Source: Erysipelotrichaceae bacterium (GTDB taxonomy: Bacteria > Bacillota_I > Bacilli_A > Erysipelotrichales > Erysipelotrichaceae). From it: a stretch of 15,149 nt of DNA. Each line of letters starts with the position of its first letter. Position 1 is the first letter of the stretch. The stretch covers positions 1-15,149 of the forward strand of contig JAFOMB010000143.1 in NCBI GenBank assembly GCA_017419065.1, written 5' to 3'. A model generated the notes under the pieces. That model saw only the letters and a list, made by a program, of their open reading frames with translations, did no database searches and was not told where the DNA came from. This document shows, piece after piece, positions 1 through 5,920 of this stretch. The position numbers were made by a program, and so were the translations under genes.

Positions 1-42
1 ATCACCCTGAAGGAGTATCAGACACTGATCCTGTATAAGTAA
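1..42 (+). CDS. 3' end of an upstream gene (13 residues visible)
   Basis: The first frame reads ITLKEYQTLILYK and then a TAA stop, followed 24 bases later by a factor-independent terminator, so this is the end of a real gene. The ending resembles the short beta-strand terminus of family 13 glycoside hydrolases such as alpha-glucosidases, which often finish in a 'L.PYE..V' type strand. Thirteen residues are far too few to assign a function, so that resemblance is only a guess. Confidence 0.5.
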   Translation: MTLKEYQTLILYK

Positions 43-66
43 GAGAAGAAAGAAGAACAGAGTCAC

Positions 67-90
67 AAGGCGCATTTCAGCGCCTTTTTT
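67..90 (+). terminator. Rho-independent terminator of the upstream gene
   Basis: The arms AAGGCGC (67-73) and GCGCCTT (80-86) form a perfect 7-bp stem around a 6-base loop, and the T-run continues to 90. It lies 24 bases after the stop at 40-42 and insulates the alpha/beta hydrolase gene from upstream transcription. Confidence 0.9.
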
Positions 91-96
91 CAATTA

Positions 97-112
97 GTTA
101 GTATATACTAAC
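97..112. promoter_or_regulatory. Perfect 16-bp palindrome, candidate operator
   Basis: GTTAGTATATACTAAC is identical to its own reverse complement. It sits between the terminator at 67-90 and the AGGAGG ribosome site at 120-125 of the hydrolase gene, and contains TATACT (104-109), which could be a -10 box. The size and symmetry suit a dimeric repressor of the TetR, PadR or MarR kind (inference). No matching regulator gene is in the window and no good -35 box is visible. Confidence 0.5.
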
Positions 113-133
113 AATAGAGAGGAGGTCCTTCTC

Positions 134-916
134 ATGAAGATCTATGAATACGGAAAAGAGAAGAAGGAGATCTGTATCCTGATACAGTGTACGGCAGAAC
201 CCTGGTGTGTCTTTGATGCCTCAGCGAAGGAAGTATCCAAAGACTTCCATGTCTGCCTTGTGATCGCGGACGGTCATGATGAAAGCGGAAGCGACTTCCA
301 ATCGATCGAAAAGACTGTCGATGATCTCATCACGGTTCTGAAAGAAAAGGAGATCCGCAGGATCGACCTCCTGTATGGCGTCTCCATGGGCGGTGCCTGT
401 GTCACCCGCTTCCTGGCTGTCTCTGACATCCCGGTAAAGAAAGCCGTCATAGATGCCGGCATCACACCATACCCTTATCCGAAGTGGATCTGCCGTCTGA
501 TCTCCTGTATGGACTGGGCAGGGATGATGCTGGCGACGAAGTGCTATCCCATCATGAAACTGGCAGCGCCGCCGTCCCGCTGGACGCCGGTTGGGGAAGA
601 TCCGGAGGAACACTACCGGAAGATCTTCGAATTCGAAAAGAAGCACTACTCCTCAAAGACCATCTACAACGTCTTCTATTCCGCCAACAATTATCAGATG
701 CCGGAAAAGATCCCGGTCCTGGATACGGAGATCGAATACTGGTATGGGGAAGAAGAGAAAAAAGCCCGGAAAAACAACTGCGCCTATGTGAAGAAGATCT
801 TTCCGCAGACTTTGGAGAGAGAATTCAAAGGTCTGGAACACGCGGAACTCATCCTGATGTATCCGAAGAGGTTCCATGAAGAAATCATGCGTTTCATGAA
901 AAAAGACTGTCACTGA
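134..916 (+). CDS. Alpha/beta hydrolase family protein
   Basis: This is a 260-residue protein with no signal peptide, probably a cytoplasmic serine hydrolase. The nucleophile elbow GVSMGG places the catalytic serine at residue 84. A late histidine at 235, in GLEHAEL, fits the third triad member. The acidic member is not obvious; the strand ending in YWYGEEE near residue 206 is the likeliest place. The middle part (about 115-160) is rich in W, M and P and looks like a lid. The start is fixed by AGGAGG eight bases before the ATG. The gene stands alone between the terminator at 67-90 and the convergent gene at 925-1704, with a palindrome in its leader that suggests its own regulator. The last 16 coding bases form one arm of the shared terminator. 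The substrate cannot be predicted: esterase, lipase-like and peptidase roles all remain possible. Confidence 0.85.
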   Translation: MKIYEYGKEKKEICILIQCTAEPWCVFDASAKEVSKDFHVCLVIADGHDESGSDFQSIEKTVDDLITVLKEKEIRRIDLLYGVSMGGACVTRFLAVSDIPVKKAVIDAGITPYPYPKWICRLISCMDWAGMMLATKCYPIMKLAAPPSRWTPVGEDPEEHYRKIFEFEKKHYSSKTIYNVFYSANNYQMPEKIPVLDTEIEYWYGEEEKKARKNNCAYVKKIFPQTLEREFKGLEHAELILMYPKRFHEEIMRFMKKDCH

Positions 917-926
917 CAGTCTTTTC
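899..926. terminator. Shared terminator between two convergent genes
   Basis: AAAAGACTGTCA (901-912) and TGACAGTCTTTT (914-925) form a perfect 12-bp inverted repeat around one base; in RNA the loop would open to at least three bases. On the minus strand the stem is followed by six T (904-899), a strong signal for the gene at 925-1704. On the plus strand only four T and then C follow, so termination of the hydrolase mRNA is probably weaker. The element overlaps the hydrolase stop codon and touches the stop of the opposite gene. Confidence 0.85.
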
Positions 927-1704
927 AGAACCGGTAATCATCCAGGATATGAAGTCCCAGGTCTTTGAGTTCTTCCTCTGCTTTTCTTCTGTCTTCCGCA
1001 GATTCCCGTATCCATTCCGGATCATGGGCATCGATGCCCCAGATACAGGTGACCGGATACTCCGCGGCGATCTTCCAGAAGTCCTTATGCGGATAGTAGT
1101 ATTCTGTTTTGCCGTTATCGAAGACAGCTGTGCCTCTTCGTATCCCCTGGAGGTTGATCTCCATCGGGGTATTCGTTTCAACGGCTTTTTCGATGATCTT
1201 CCTCGAGATCTTCTCACAGGTCTTATCGAAGTGCTTCTGCCTGAACATGAAGACATCCGGATGACAGAGGTAGGTGAAGAGTCCTGTCTCCAGTCCTTCC
1301 AGGATCTGGGCACAGTAGAGTTCCAGGTCCTCATCTGTACAAGGCGCGAAATAGGAACCGGTGCCGTCCGGCTTCTGGAAGTGCTGTCCCAGGATCAGGT
1401 AATCCGCTTTATTTAATAATTCCTTCTTTTCCTCATAGAAGCCCGGATACCACTCCGTTTCTAACCCGAGTTTTATCTCGATCTGATCTTTATATTTTTC
1501 CTTCAGGAAGAGGATAGAGGAGATATAGTCATCCAGCTGCTCATATTCCATGCGGGAACGCGGATGGGAGATATGCTGATACGGCGCGTGATCTGAGAAA
1601 CCGAGAACGGAATAACCGGCATCAATAGCGGCTTTTACATAGTCTTCATCAGTACCGACGGCGTGATTGCAGCGGGAGGTATGGGTGTGATAGTTGTATA
1701 ACAT
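925..1704 (-). CDS. hisJ: PHP-domain phosphatase, histidinol-phosphatase (HisJ) family
   Basis: This 259-residue protein of the PHP metal-dependent phosphoesterase superfamily has the length of HisJ-type histidinol-phosphatases, which remove phosphate from histidinol phosphate in histidine synthesis. The metal ligands expected of the family are visible in order: H6 and H8 (HTH), H14, H39 in FSDHAPY, E82 or E84 in GLETEW, H108 in LGQH, H148 in LCHPD, and D225 and H227 in GIDAHD. The ATG at 1704 has AGGAAGA six bases upstream and a promoter just before it. No other histidine gene is in the window, so the natural substrate may instead be another phosphomonoester, as for several stand-alone family members. 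It looks monocistronic, with terminators on both sides. Fold and catalysis are near certain; the symbol is less so. Confidence 0.85.
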   Translation of the reverse strand: MLYNYHTHTSRCNHAVGTDEDYVKAAIDAGYSVLGFSDHAPYQHISHPRSRMEYEQLDDYISSILFLKEKYKDQIEIKLGLETEWYPGFYEEKKELLNKADYLILGQHFQKPDGTGSYFAPCTDEDLELYCAQILEGLETGLFTYLCHPDVFMFRQKHFDKTCEKISRKIIEKAVETNTPMEINLQGIRRGTAVFDNGKTEYYYPHKDFWKIAAEYPVTCIWGIDAHDPEWIRESAEDRRKAEEELKDLGLHILDDYRF

Positions 1705-1732
1705 AGTCTTTCTTCCTGATTTCTACGGAGGT

Positions 1733-1762
1733 ATTCTATCACGTTTTCTCTGAGACAGTAAA
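1733..1762 (-). promoter_or_regulatory. Promoter of the PHP phosphatase gene
   Basis: Read on the minus strand, TTTACT (1762-1757) and TAGAAT (1738-1733) are 18 bases apart and match the housekeeping -35 and -10 boxes at 4 and 5 of 6 positions. The start codon is 28 bases further on, with AGGAAGA (1717-1711) between. The -35 box overlaps the T-run of the terminator of the preceding gene. Confidence 0.65.
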
Positions 1763-1792
1763 AAAAGACCCCGAGGAGATATTCCCGGGATC
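1760..1792 (-). terminator. Rho-independent terminator of the YegP-like gene
   Basis: On the minus strand, GATCCCGG (1792-1785) pairs with TCGGGGTC (1774-1767), including G-T wobbles, around a 10-base loop, and is followed by seven T (1766-1760). It lies 16 bases past the stop of the YegP-like gene and separates it from the phosphatase gene. Confidence 0.8.
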
Positions 1793-1808
1793 TTCATAAT
1801 TATGATGT

Positions 1809-2186
1809 TTACTTTTCTTCTTCGTTGACGACGACCGGTTCCGGTGCGTTCTTAGCGACAGACTTGATGCCGTTCTTGCAGGCAGCCATCGTAGTGTAAC
1901 CTTCGGAATGACCGACAGACTTGCCGTTGGCAGCGATCAGACGGAAACGGAATTCGCCGGCTTTGTCTGTATAGACTTCGAATTTCGGATTCTTTTCCTT
2001 CTTCCAGCCTTCTTTTGTCTGATCTTCGACAACAGCGACCGGAGCGTTCTTGGCGACAGAAGCGATACCCTTCAGTGCGCCCTTCTTGGAAGCGTAACCC
2101 TGTGAAGCGAGGATCGGCTCAGCGTTTTTCGCACGTAAAGTGAAATACACTTTATCTTTGCTAGTCTTGACGACATACTTTCCCAT
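1809..2186 (-). CDS. YegP/DUF1508 tandem-repeat protein
   Basis: This is a 125-residue, lysine-rich cytoplasmic protein built from two copies of the DUF1508 repeat. The first ends in SQGYASKKGALKGI then SVAKNAP (about residues 29-49). The second has SEGYTTMAACKNGI then the same SVAKNAP (about 93-114). Each copy opens with a beta strand around F/Y-x-V/F-Y. A short acidic tail, VNEEEK, closes the chain. E. coli YegP has the same two-repeat layout; its function is not established. The start is supported by a perfect AGGAGG eight bases before the ATG. The gene has a strong promoter (TTGATT, 17 bases, TATAAT) and its own terminator, so it is likely an abundant monocistronic transcript. I cannot assign a biochemical role. 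Confidence 0.9.
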   Translation of the reverse strand: MGKYVVKTSKDKVYFTLRAKNAEPILASQGYASKKGALKGIASVAKNAPVAVVEDQTKEGWKKEKNPKFEVYTDKAGEFRFRLIAANGKSVGHSEGYTTMAACKNGIKSVAKNAPEPVVVNEEEK

Positions 2187-2226
2187 TGGTTTTTCCTCCT
2201 ATTATATGGTACTATCTGTTACTTTT

Positions 2227-2255
2227 ATTATAAATTTGTCAAGTACCCAAATCAA
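2227..2255 (-). promoter_or_regulatory. Promoter of the YegP-like gene
   Basis: On the minus strand, TTGATT (2255-2250) and a perfect TATAAT (2232-2227) are separated by 17 bases, the ideal spacing. The leader to the start codon is about 35 bases and carries AGGAGG (2200-2195). The -35 box overlaps the middle copy of the CAAGTACCC repeat, and the first copy lies in the spacer. Confidence 0.8.
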
Positions 2256-2269
2256 GTACCCAAGTACCC
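2240..2269. repeat. Three direct repeats of CAAGTACCC
   Basis: Identical 9-bp copies start at 2240, 2253 and 2261; the last two overlap by one base. They lie between two divergent promoters, over the -35 region of the YegP-like gene and just upstream of the -35 of mnmE. Direct repeats in such a place suggest binding sites for a regulator acting on one or both promoters (inference). Confidence 0.75.
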
Positions 2270-2272
2270 CTT

Positions 2273-2302
2273 TTGTCGGGGAGGAGGAGATGATAGTATA
2301 AT
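2273..2302 (+). promoter_or_regulatory. mnmE promoter with -10 box six bases before the ATG
   Basis: TTGTCG (2273-2278), an 18-base spacer and a perfect TATAAT (2297-2302) lead directly to the mnmE ATG at 2309, with only six bases between. Initiation about seven bases past the -10 box would put the first transcribed base at or beside the A of the start codon, giving a leaderless mRNA. A GGAGGAGG run (2280-2289) lies upstream of the -10 box and would not be in such a transcript. Confidence 0.7.
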
Positions 2303-2308
2303 GAAGAC

Positions 2309-3619
2309 ATGCTGAATGATACGATCTGTGCTGTCTCTACAGCACTTCATGAAGGTGCGATCTCCATCGTCAGGATGAGCGGAAGCGAGAGCTTCGACAT
2401 CCTGAAGAAGGTCAGCGATATCCGGACATGCAAAGCCAATACCATCGTCTACGGCCACATCAAAGAAGAGGGGGAAGTCATCGATGAAGTACTGGTGTCT
2501 TTCTTCGTGTCTCCGAAGTCCTATACGAGAGAAGATATGGTCGAGATCAACTGCCATGGCGGGATCGCCGTCACCAGGAGGATCCTCAATCTTCTCTTAA
2601 AGGAAGGCTGCCGCATGGCGGAGAGAGGCGAGTTCACCAAGAGGGCCTATCTCAACGGCAGGATCGATCTCTCCCAGGCCGATTCTGTCAATGACCTGAT
2701 CTATGCGAAGACATCGCTTCAGTCCAAGTCGGCGATCAGAGGTCTGAGCGGCAGTGTCGAAAGACTGCTGTATCCGCTCATGGAAGAGATGAAGGATGTC
2801 ATCTCGATGATCGAAGTCAATATCGACTATCCGGAATACGAAGATGAAAGACAGATGACCCAGGAAGTCATCTATCCGTATCTGACGAAGTGGATCGACG
2901 AGTGCACGAAGATGATCGACAAGGCGGAACGCTTCCGGGTGGTCAAGGACGGGGTCAAGACCGTCATCATCGGAAAGCCGAATGTCGGAAAGTCCTCCTT
3001 ACTCAATGCCCTGTTAGAGAAAGATAAAGCCATCGTCACCGATATCGCCGGAACGACCAGAGACCTCGTAGAGGGAAGAGCCGTACTGGACAATGTAACG
3101 CTGGAGCTCATCGATACCGCCGGTATCAGGGAGAGTGAAGATGTCATCGAGAGGATCGGCATCGACAAGTCTCTGGAAGCCATGGAAGAAGCGGATCTCA
3201 TCCTGCTGCTTTTGGACAGCAGCGATATTGATGAGGAAGATGAGAAACTGCTGAAGGCGACAGAGGGAAGAAAGCGCCTCGTCGTCTACAATAAAGACGA
3301 TATCCATCAGGTAGGAGATCTTCATATCAGCGCCAAGAATAAAGATATCTCCGCCCTGGTGAAGAGGATCAACGACCTCTATCAGGATGATATCGATCTC
3401 GTCGATGAGGACATCTTAAACAACGAACGTCAGATCGCCCTGATGAAAAGATGCCTGTCGGAACTGAAGGACATGGAGAAGAAGATCGGAGAGATCAATA
3501 TCGATGTCCTGCTGATAGATCTGGAAGAGGCGTACCGCGATCTTTCGGAGATACTGGGAAAGGAATACCGGGAGGACCTGATCGATCACATGTTCAGGAA
3601 CTTCTGTCTGGGGAAATAG
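2309..3619 (+). CDS. mnmE: tRNA modification GTPase MnmE (TrmE)
   Basis: With MnmG, this enzyme installs the carboxymethylaminomethyl group on wobble uridine 34 of certain tRNAs. The N-terminal tetrahydrofolate-binding domain covers about residues 1-115. The G domain is inserted in the helical domain: G1 GKPNVGKS at 222, G2 GTTRD at 248, G3 DTAG at 269 and G4 NKDD near 328. The chain ends in FCLGK, carrying the essential C-terminal cysteine of the family. At 436 residues it is slightly shorter than most homologues. The start is certain, because an in-frame stop lies 15 bases upstream and no other start is available. The first base may also be the first transcribed base. The usual partner gene mnmG is not adjacent; tatD follows after one base. 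Confidence 0.97.
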   Translation: MLNDTICAVSTALHEGAISIVRMSGSESFDILKKVSDIRTCKANTIVYGHIKEEGEVIDEVLVSFFVSPKSYTREDMVEINCHGGIAVTRRILNLLLKEGCRMAERGEFTKRAYLNGRIDLSQADSVNDLIYAKTSLQSKSAIRGLSGSVERLLYPLMEEMKDVISMIEVNIDYPEYEDERQMTQEVIYPYLTKWIDECTKMIDKAERFRVVKDGVKTVIIGKPNVGKSSLLNALLEKDKAIVTDIAGTTRDLVEGRAVLDNVTLELIDTAGIRESEDVIERIGIDKSLEAMEEADLILLLLDSSDIDEEDEKLLKATEGRKRLVVYNKDDIHQVGDLHISAKNKDISALVKRINDLYQDDIDLVDEDILNNERQIALMKRCLSELKDMEKKIGEINIDVLLIDLEEAYRDLSEILGKEYREDLIDHMFRNFCLGK

Positions 3620-3620
3620 T

Positions 3621-4382
3621 ATGTGGATCGATTCACACTGTCATATCAATGATGAAGCCTTCGATGAGGACAGAGAAGATGTCCTGAGGAGGATGAAGGA
3701 GAATGGTGTCTTAAAGGCCATGATCGTCTCTCTCAATAAAGAAGAACTGGAGAAGACGAGAAAGATCGAATATGAAGGACTTACCTTCAAAAGAAGCATC
3801 GGTGTCTATCCGGAAGATTCCTACCGTTTCTCTGAGGAAGAGATCAGGAATATATATGAGGAATTCCGCAGTCCGGATATCGCGGCCATCGGGGAGATCG
3901 GCCTCGACTATCACTGGGATAAGGATCACAAGGAGAGACAGAAGGAAGTCTTCTATGAGCAGCTGCTGCTGGCGAAGCAGCTGGATAAACCTGTCATCAT
4001 CCATGCGAGAGAAGCCGCGGAAGACACCTATAAGCTGATAAAGGAAAGCGGTGTCCGGAAGGGCGTCATGCACTGCTACAGCGGTTCTAAGGAGATGGCC
4101 AGGGAATTCGTGAAACTGGGTTTCTACATTTCCTTAGCCGGAACAATTACTTTCAAGAACGCCAGAGAACCTAAGGAAGTCGCTTTATCGGTACCCTTAG
4201 ACAGACTGCTGATCGAAACAGACTGTCCGTATCTCACCCCGGTCCCTCACAGAGGCAAGAGGAATGAACCGTCCTATGTCGTCCATACCGGTTCCTTCAT
4301 CGCGGAGCTCCTGGGCATGGAAGAAGAGGAATTCCGGAAGCAGATCGAGAAGAATTACGACGAACTCTTCGGTATTGTATAA
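3621..4382 (+). CDS. tatD: TatD-family metal-dependent deoxyribonuclease
   Basis: This 253-residue TIM-barrel hydrolase is of the TatD type, cytoplasmic enzymes with metal-dependent DNase activity linked to DNA repair and fragment clearance. Expected metal ligands are visible: H6 and H8 (HCH), E92 in GEIGLDYHW, H128 in IIHARE, H151 in MHCYSGS and D201 in ETDCPYL. The family signature around TPVPHRGKRNEP (about 206-217) is intact. The ATG follows the mnmE stop by one base, and GGGG in the mnmE end may serve as a weak ribosome site, so translation is probably coupled. In many Bacillota tatD follows metG near the origin; here it follows mnmE. Length and motifs show no damage. Confidence 0.95.
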   Translation: MWIDSHCHINDEAFDEDREDVLRRMKENGVLKAMIVSLNKEELEKTRKIEYEGLTFKRSIGVYPEDSYRFSEEEIRNIYEEFRSPDIAAIGEIGLDYHWDKDHKERQKEVFYEQLLLAKQLDKPVIIHAREAAEDTYKLIKESGVRKGVMHCYSGSKEMAREFVKLGFYISLAGTITFKNAREPKEVALSVPLDRLLIETDCPYLTPVPHRGKRNEPSYVVHTGSFIAELLGMEEEEFRKQIEKNYDELFGIV

Positions 4383-4383
4383 T
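4378..4383 (+). promoter_or_regulatory. Possible internal -10 box ahead of the acidic-tail protein gene
   Basis: A perfect TATAAT overlaps the tatD stop codon (4380-4382). It is 26 bases before the next ATG, leaving room for a normal short leader with AAAGGAG (4396-4402). The -35 position holds only TTACGA (4355-4360), a poor match, so this is a weak or secondary promoter at best. Confidence 0.4.
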
Positions 4384-4409
4384 AGGAAGAGTCTGAAAGG
4401 AGACAAGCC

Positions 4410-5336
4410 ATGAACGCTTTCATCTATATCATCCTGTTCGCTATGGTCATCATGATGTCCTTAAAGAACTTCAAGATGATGGGACGCTATAAACACAACA
4501 AGGATTACATCGCTGCCTACCAGGGTCTTTTAAAAGGCGAGGACGGCAACTATCAGGCGATCTGCGACTACATCGGAAAGGAAGAAGCCGCGGAGTTCCA
4601 GAACAAGGGACGCATCCTGAAGCTCTTCTATGACCTCGACTACGGCACGGCTGAGGAGACACTGGAGAAGCTCGACCTTCATGACTTCTATTTTAAGAAG
4701 GACCGCTTCGATCCGGAAAACGCCAATATGAACGCCGACAGCGCTTTGTGGATGATGCTGGACATGGCCAAGGCCGCCAGACTCGGTAACTTTGCCTTCA
4801 ACGACAGACTGATGGAGATCTATGACAGAAACAAAGATGTCCTGGAAAACTACCTGGAATATCATCTCCTGCATTCCTGCCATGACATCGTCAATAAGAA
4901 AGAGGGACGCGATACGAAGTTCCTCACAGACCTGCTGAAGGGTGAATACGAATACAGATACGACAAGCAGATGATCGGCTTATACAAGCGCTTTGCGGAA
5001 GCTCTGCTGGCCTATGAGGATGATGGTCTATTAGGCGAATACGAAGTTGAAGATCTCCCTCGCTTTGCGGGAAGTCTCATCGGCGCCGGCTTCATGAAGG
5101 AACTGGGGATCTATGATACCTGGGCTCCAAAGGAAGACAGGGAAGAAGAAACTGCTGAAGATACCGCAGAAGAAGTGACAGAAGAAGCGGAAGAGACAGC
5201 GGAAGAAGCTGTCGAAGATAAAACAGAAGAGATCATAGTAGAAGCACCGGTAACGGCAGCGGAAGAAGTAAAGGAAGAAACAGAAGAAGAAACTGTTTCT
5301 GAAGAAGAAAGAAAAGAAGAAAAGACAGAAGAATGA
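4410..5336 (+). CDS. Membrane-anchored protein with a long acidic tail, function unknown
   Basis: I do not recognise a family for this 308-residue protein. Residues 3-20 are a hydrophobic segment followed by basic residues (K, R, H at 19-32), which suggests an N-terminal anchor with the rest of the chain in the cytoplasm. Residues about 30-240 look helical, with repeated aromatic and acidic patches and a TPR-like feel. From about 244 to the end it is almost pure E, T, A, V and K, in loose repeats of the kind TAEEVTEEAEE, so probably disordered and strongly negative. AAAGGAG lies seven bases before the ATG. It sits between tatD and pth, and its stop overlaps the pth ATG (ATGA), so it is made together with translation-linked genes. 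A scaffold or adaptor role at the membrane is only a guess. Confidence 0.85.
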   Translation: MNAFIYIILFAMVIMMSLKNFKMMGRYKHNKDYIAAYQGLLKGEDGNYQAICDYIGKEEAAEFQNKGRILKLFYDLDYGTAEETLEKLDLHDFYFKKDRFDPENANMNADSALWMMLDMAKAARLGNFAFNDRLMEIYDRNKDVLENYLEYHLLHSCHDIVNKKEGRDTKFLTDLLKGEYEYRYDKQMIGLYKRFAEALLAYEDDGLLGEYEVEDLPRFAGSLIGAGFMKELGIYDTWAPKEDREEETAEDTAEEVTEEAEETAEEAVEDKTEEIIVEAPVTAAEEVKEETEEETVSEEERKEEKTEE

Positions 5337-5920
5337 AACTGATCGTCGGTTTGGGAAATCCGGGAAGAGAATATGAGAAGACCAGGCATAATGCCGGGTT
5401 TCTCGTCGTGGAGGAGGCAGCGAAGAAGCTGTCTGTTTCCTTTGATAAGAAGGGATTCCAGGGAGAGTATACTGTCTTCTTCCATAAGGGAGAGAAAGTC
5501 ATCCTGCTCAAACCGCAGACCTATATGAACAACTCCGGCTTCTGTGTCGGAGAGATCGTAAGCTACTACGATATTGATCATGAGGACATCCTGATCATCC
5601 ATGATGATCTGGATCTGCCTTTAGGTTCCCTGCGGTTACGCACCCGGGGGTCTTCAGGCGGTCAGAAGGGAATGGCGTCCATTCTCGATGCCCTGCAGGA
5701 TCAGAAGATCAAGCGCATCCGTGTCGGGATCTCCCATGACCGGAAGATCGATACGAAAGACTATGTACTGGGAAGCTTCCACGGGGAAGAGGAAGAACTC
5801 TTCAAGGAAGCCGTCAATGAAGCGTCAGACGCAGTGATCTGCTGGCTGGACAATGACTTCGATACCGTCATGAACCGCTTCAACAAAAAGAAAGAAAAAG
5901 AAAAAGAGAATGAGAAATGA
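5333..5920 (+). CDS. pth: Peptidyl-tRNA hydrolase
   Basis: This 195-residue enzyme cleaves the ester bond of peptidyl-tRNA released from stalled ribosomes, recycling tRNA. Recognisable sites are GLGNPG with N9, RHNAGF with the catalytic H19, QTYMNNSG with N66, and HDDLDLPLG with D92. The region usually reading G-H-N-G (E. coli H113 and N114) here reads GGQKG, so two residues normally involved in tRNA binding are Q111 and K112. The C-terminus is a lysine and glutamate run (KKKEKEKENEK) beyond the usual fold. The start overlaps the preceding stop by four bases, and the 3' end overlaps the mfd start by 11 bases, giving a tightly coupled pth-mfd pair as in Bacillus. Confidence 0.96.
   Translation: MKLIVGLGNPGREYEKTRHNAGFLVVEEAAKKLSVSFDKKGFQGEYTVFFHKGEKVILLKPQTYMNNSGFCVGEIVSYYDIDHEDILIIHDDLDLPLGSLRLRTRGSSGGQKGMASILDALQDQKIKRIRVGISHDRKIDTKDYVLGSFHGEEEELFKEAVNEASDAVICWLDNDFDTVMNRFNKKKEKEKENEK

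Noticed and set aside
949..1416. A 155-codon plus-strand frame
   Set aside because: It lies inside the PHP phosphatase gene on the opposite strand, whose metal-binding motifs make that frame the real one.
2267..2281. CCCC-loop-GGGG hairpin as a terminator
   Set aside because: The stem is only four pairs, no T-run follows it, and it overlaps the mnmE -35 box.
5133..5336. The GAAGAA-rich stretch as a non-coding simple repeat
   Set aside because: It stays in one open frame ending exactly at the pth overlap, so it encodes an acidic tail.
5111..5602. A 163-codon minus-strand frame rich in serine and valine
   Set aside because: It is the antisense of the GAAGAA-rich acidic tail and the pth start; its serine-rich composition is a direct by-product.
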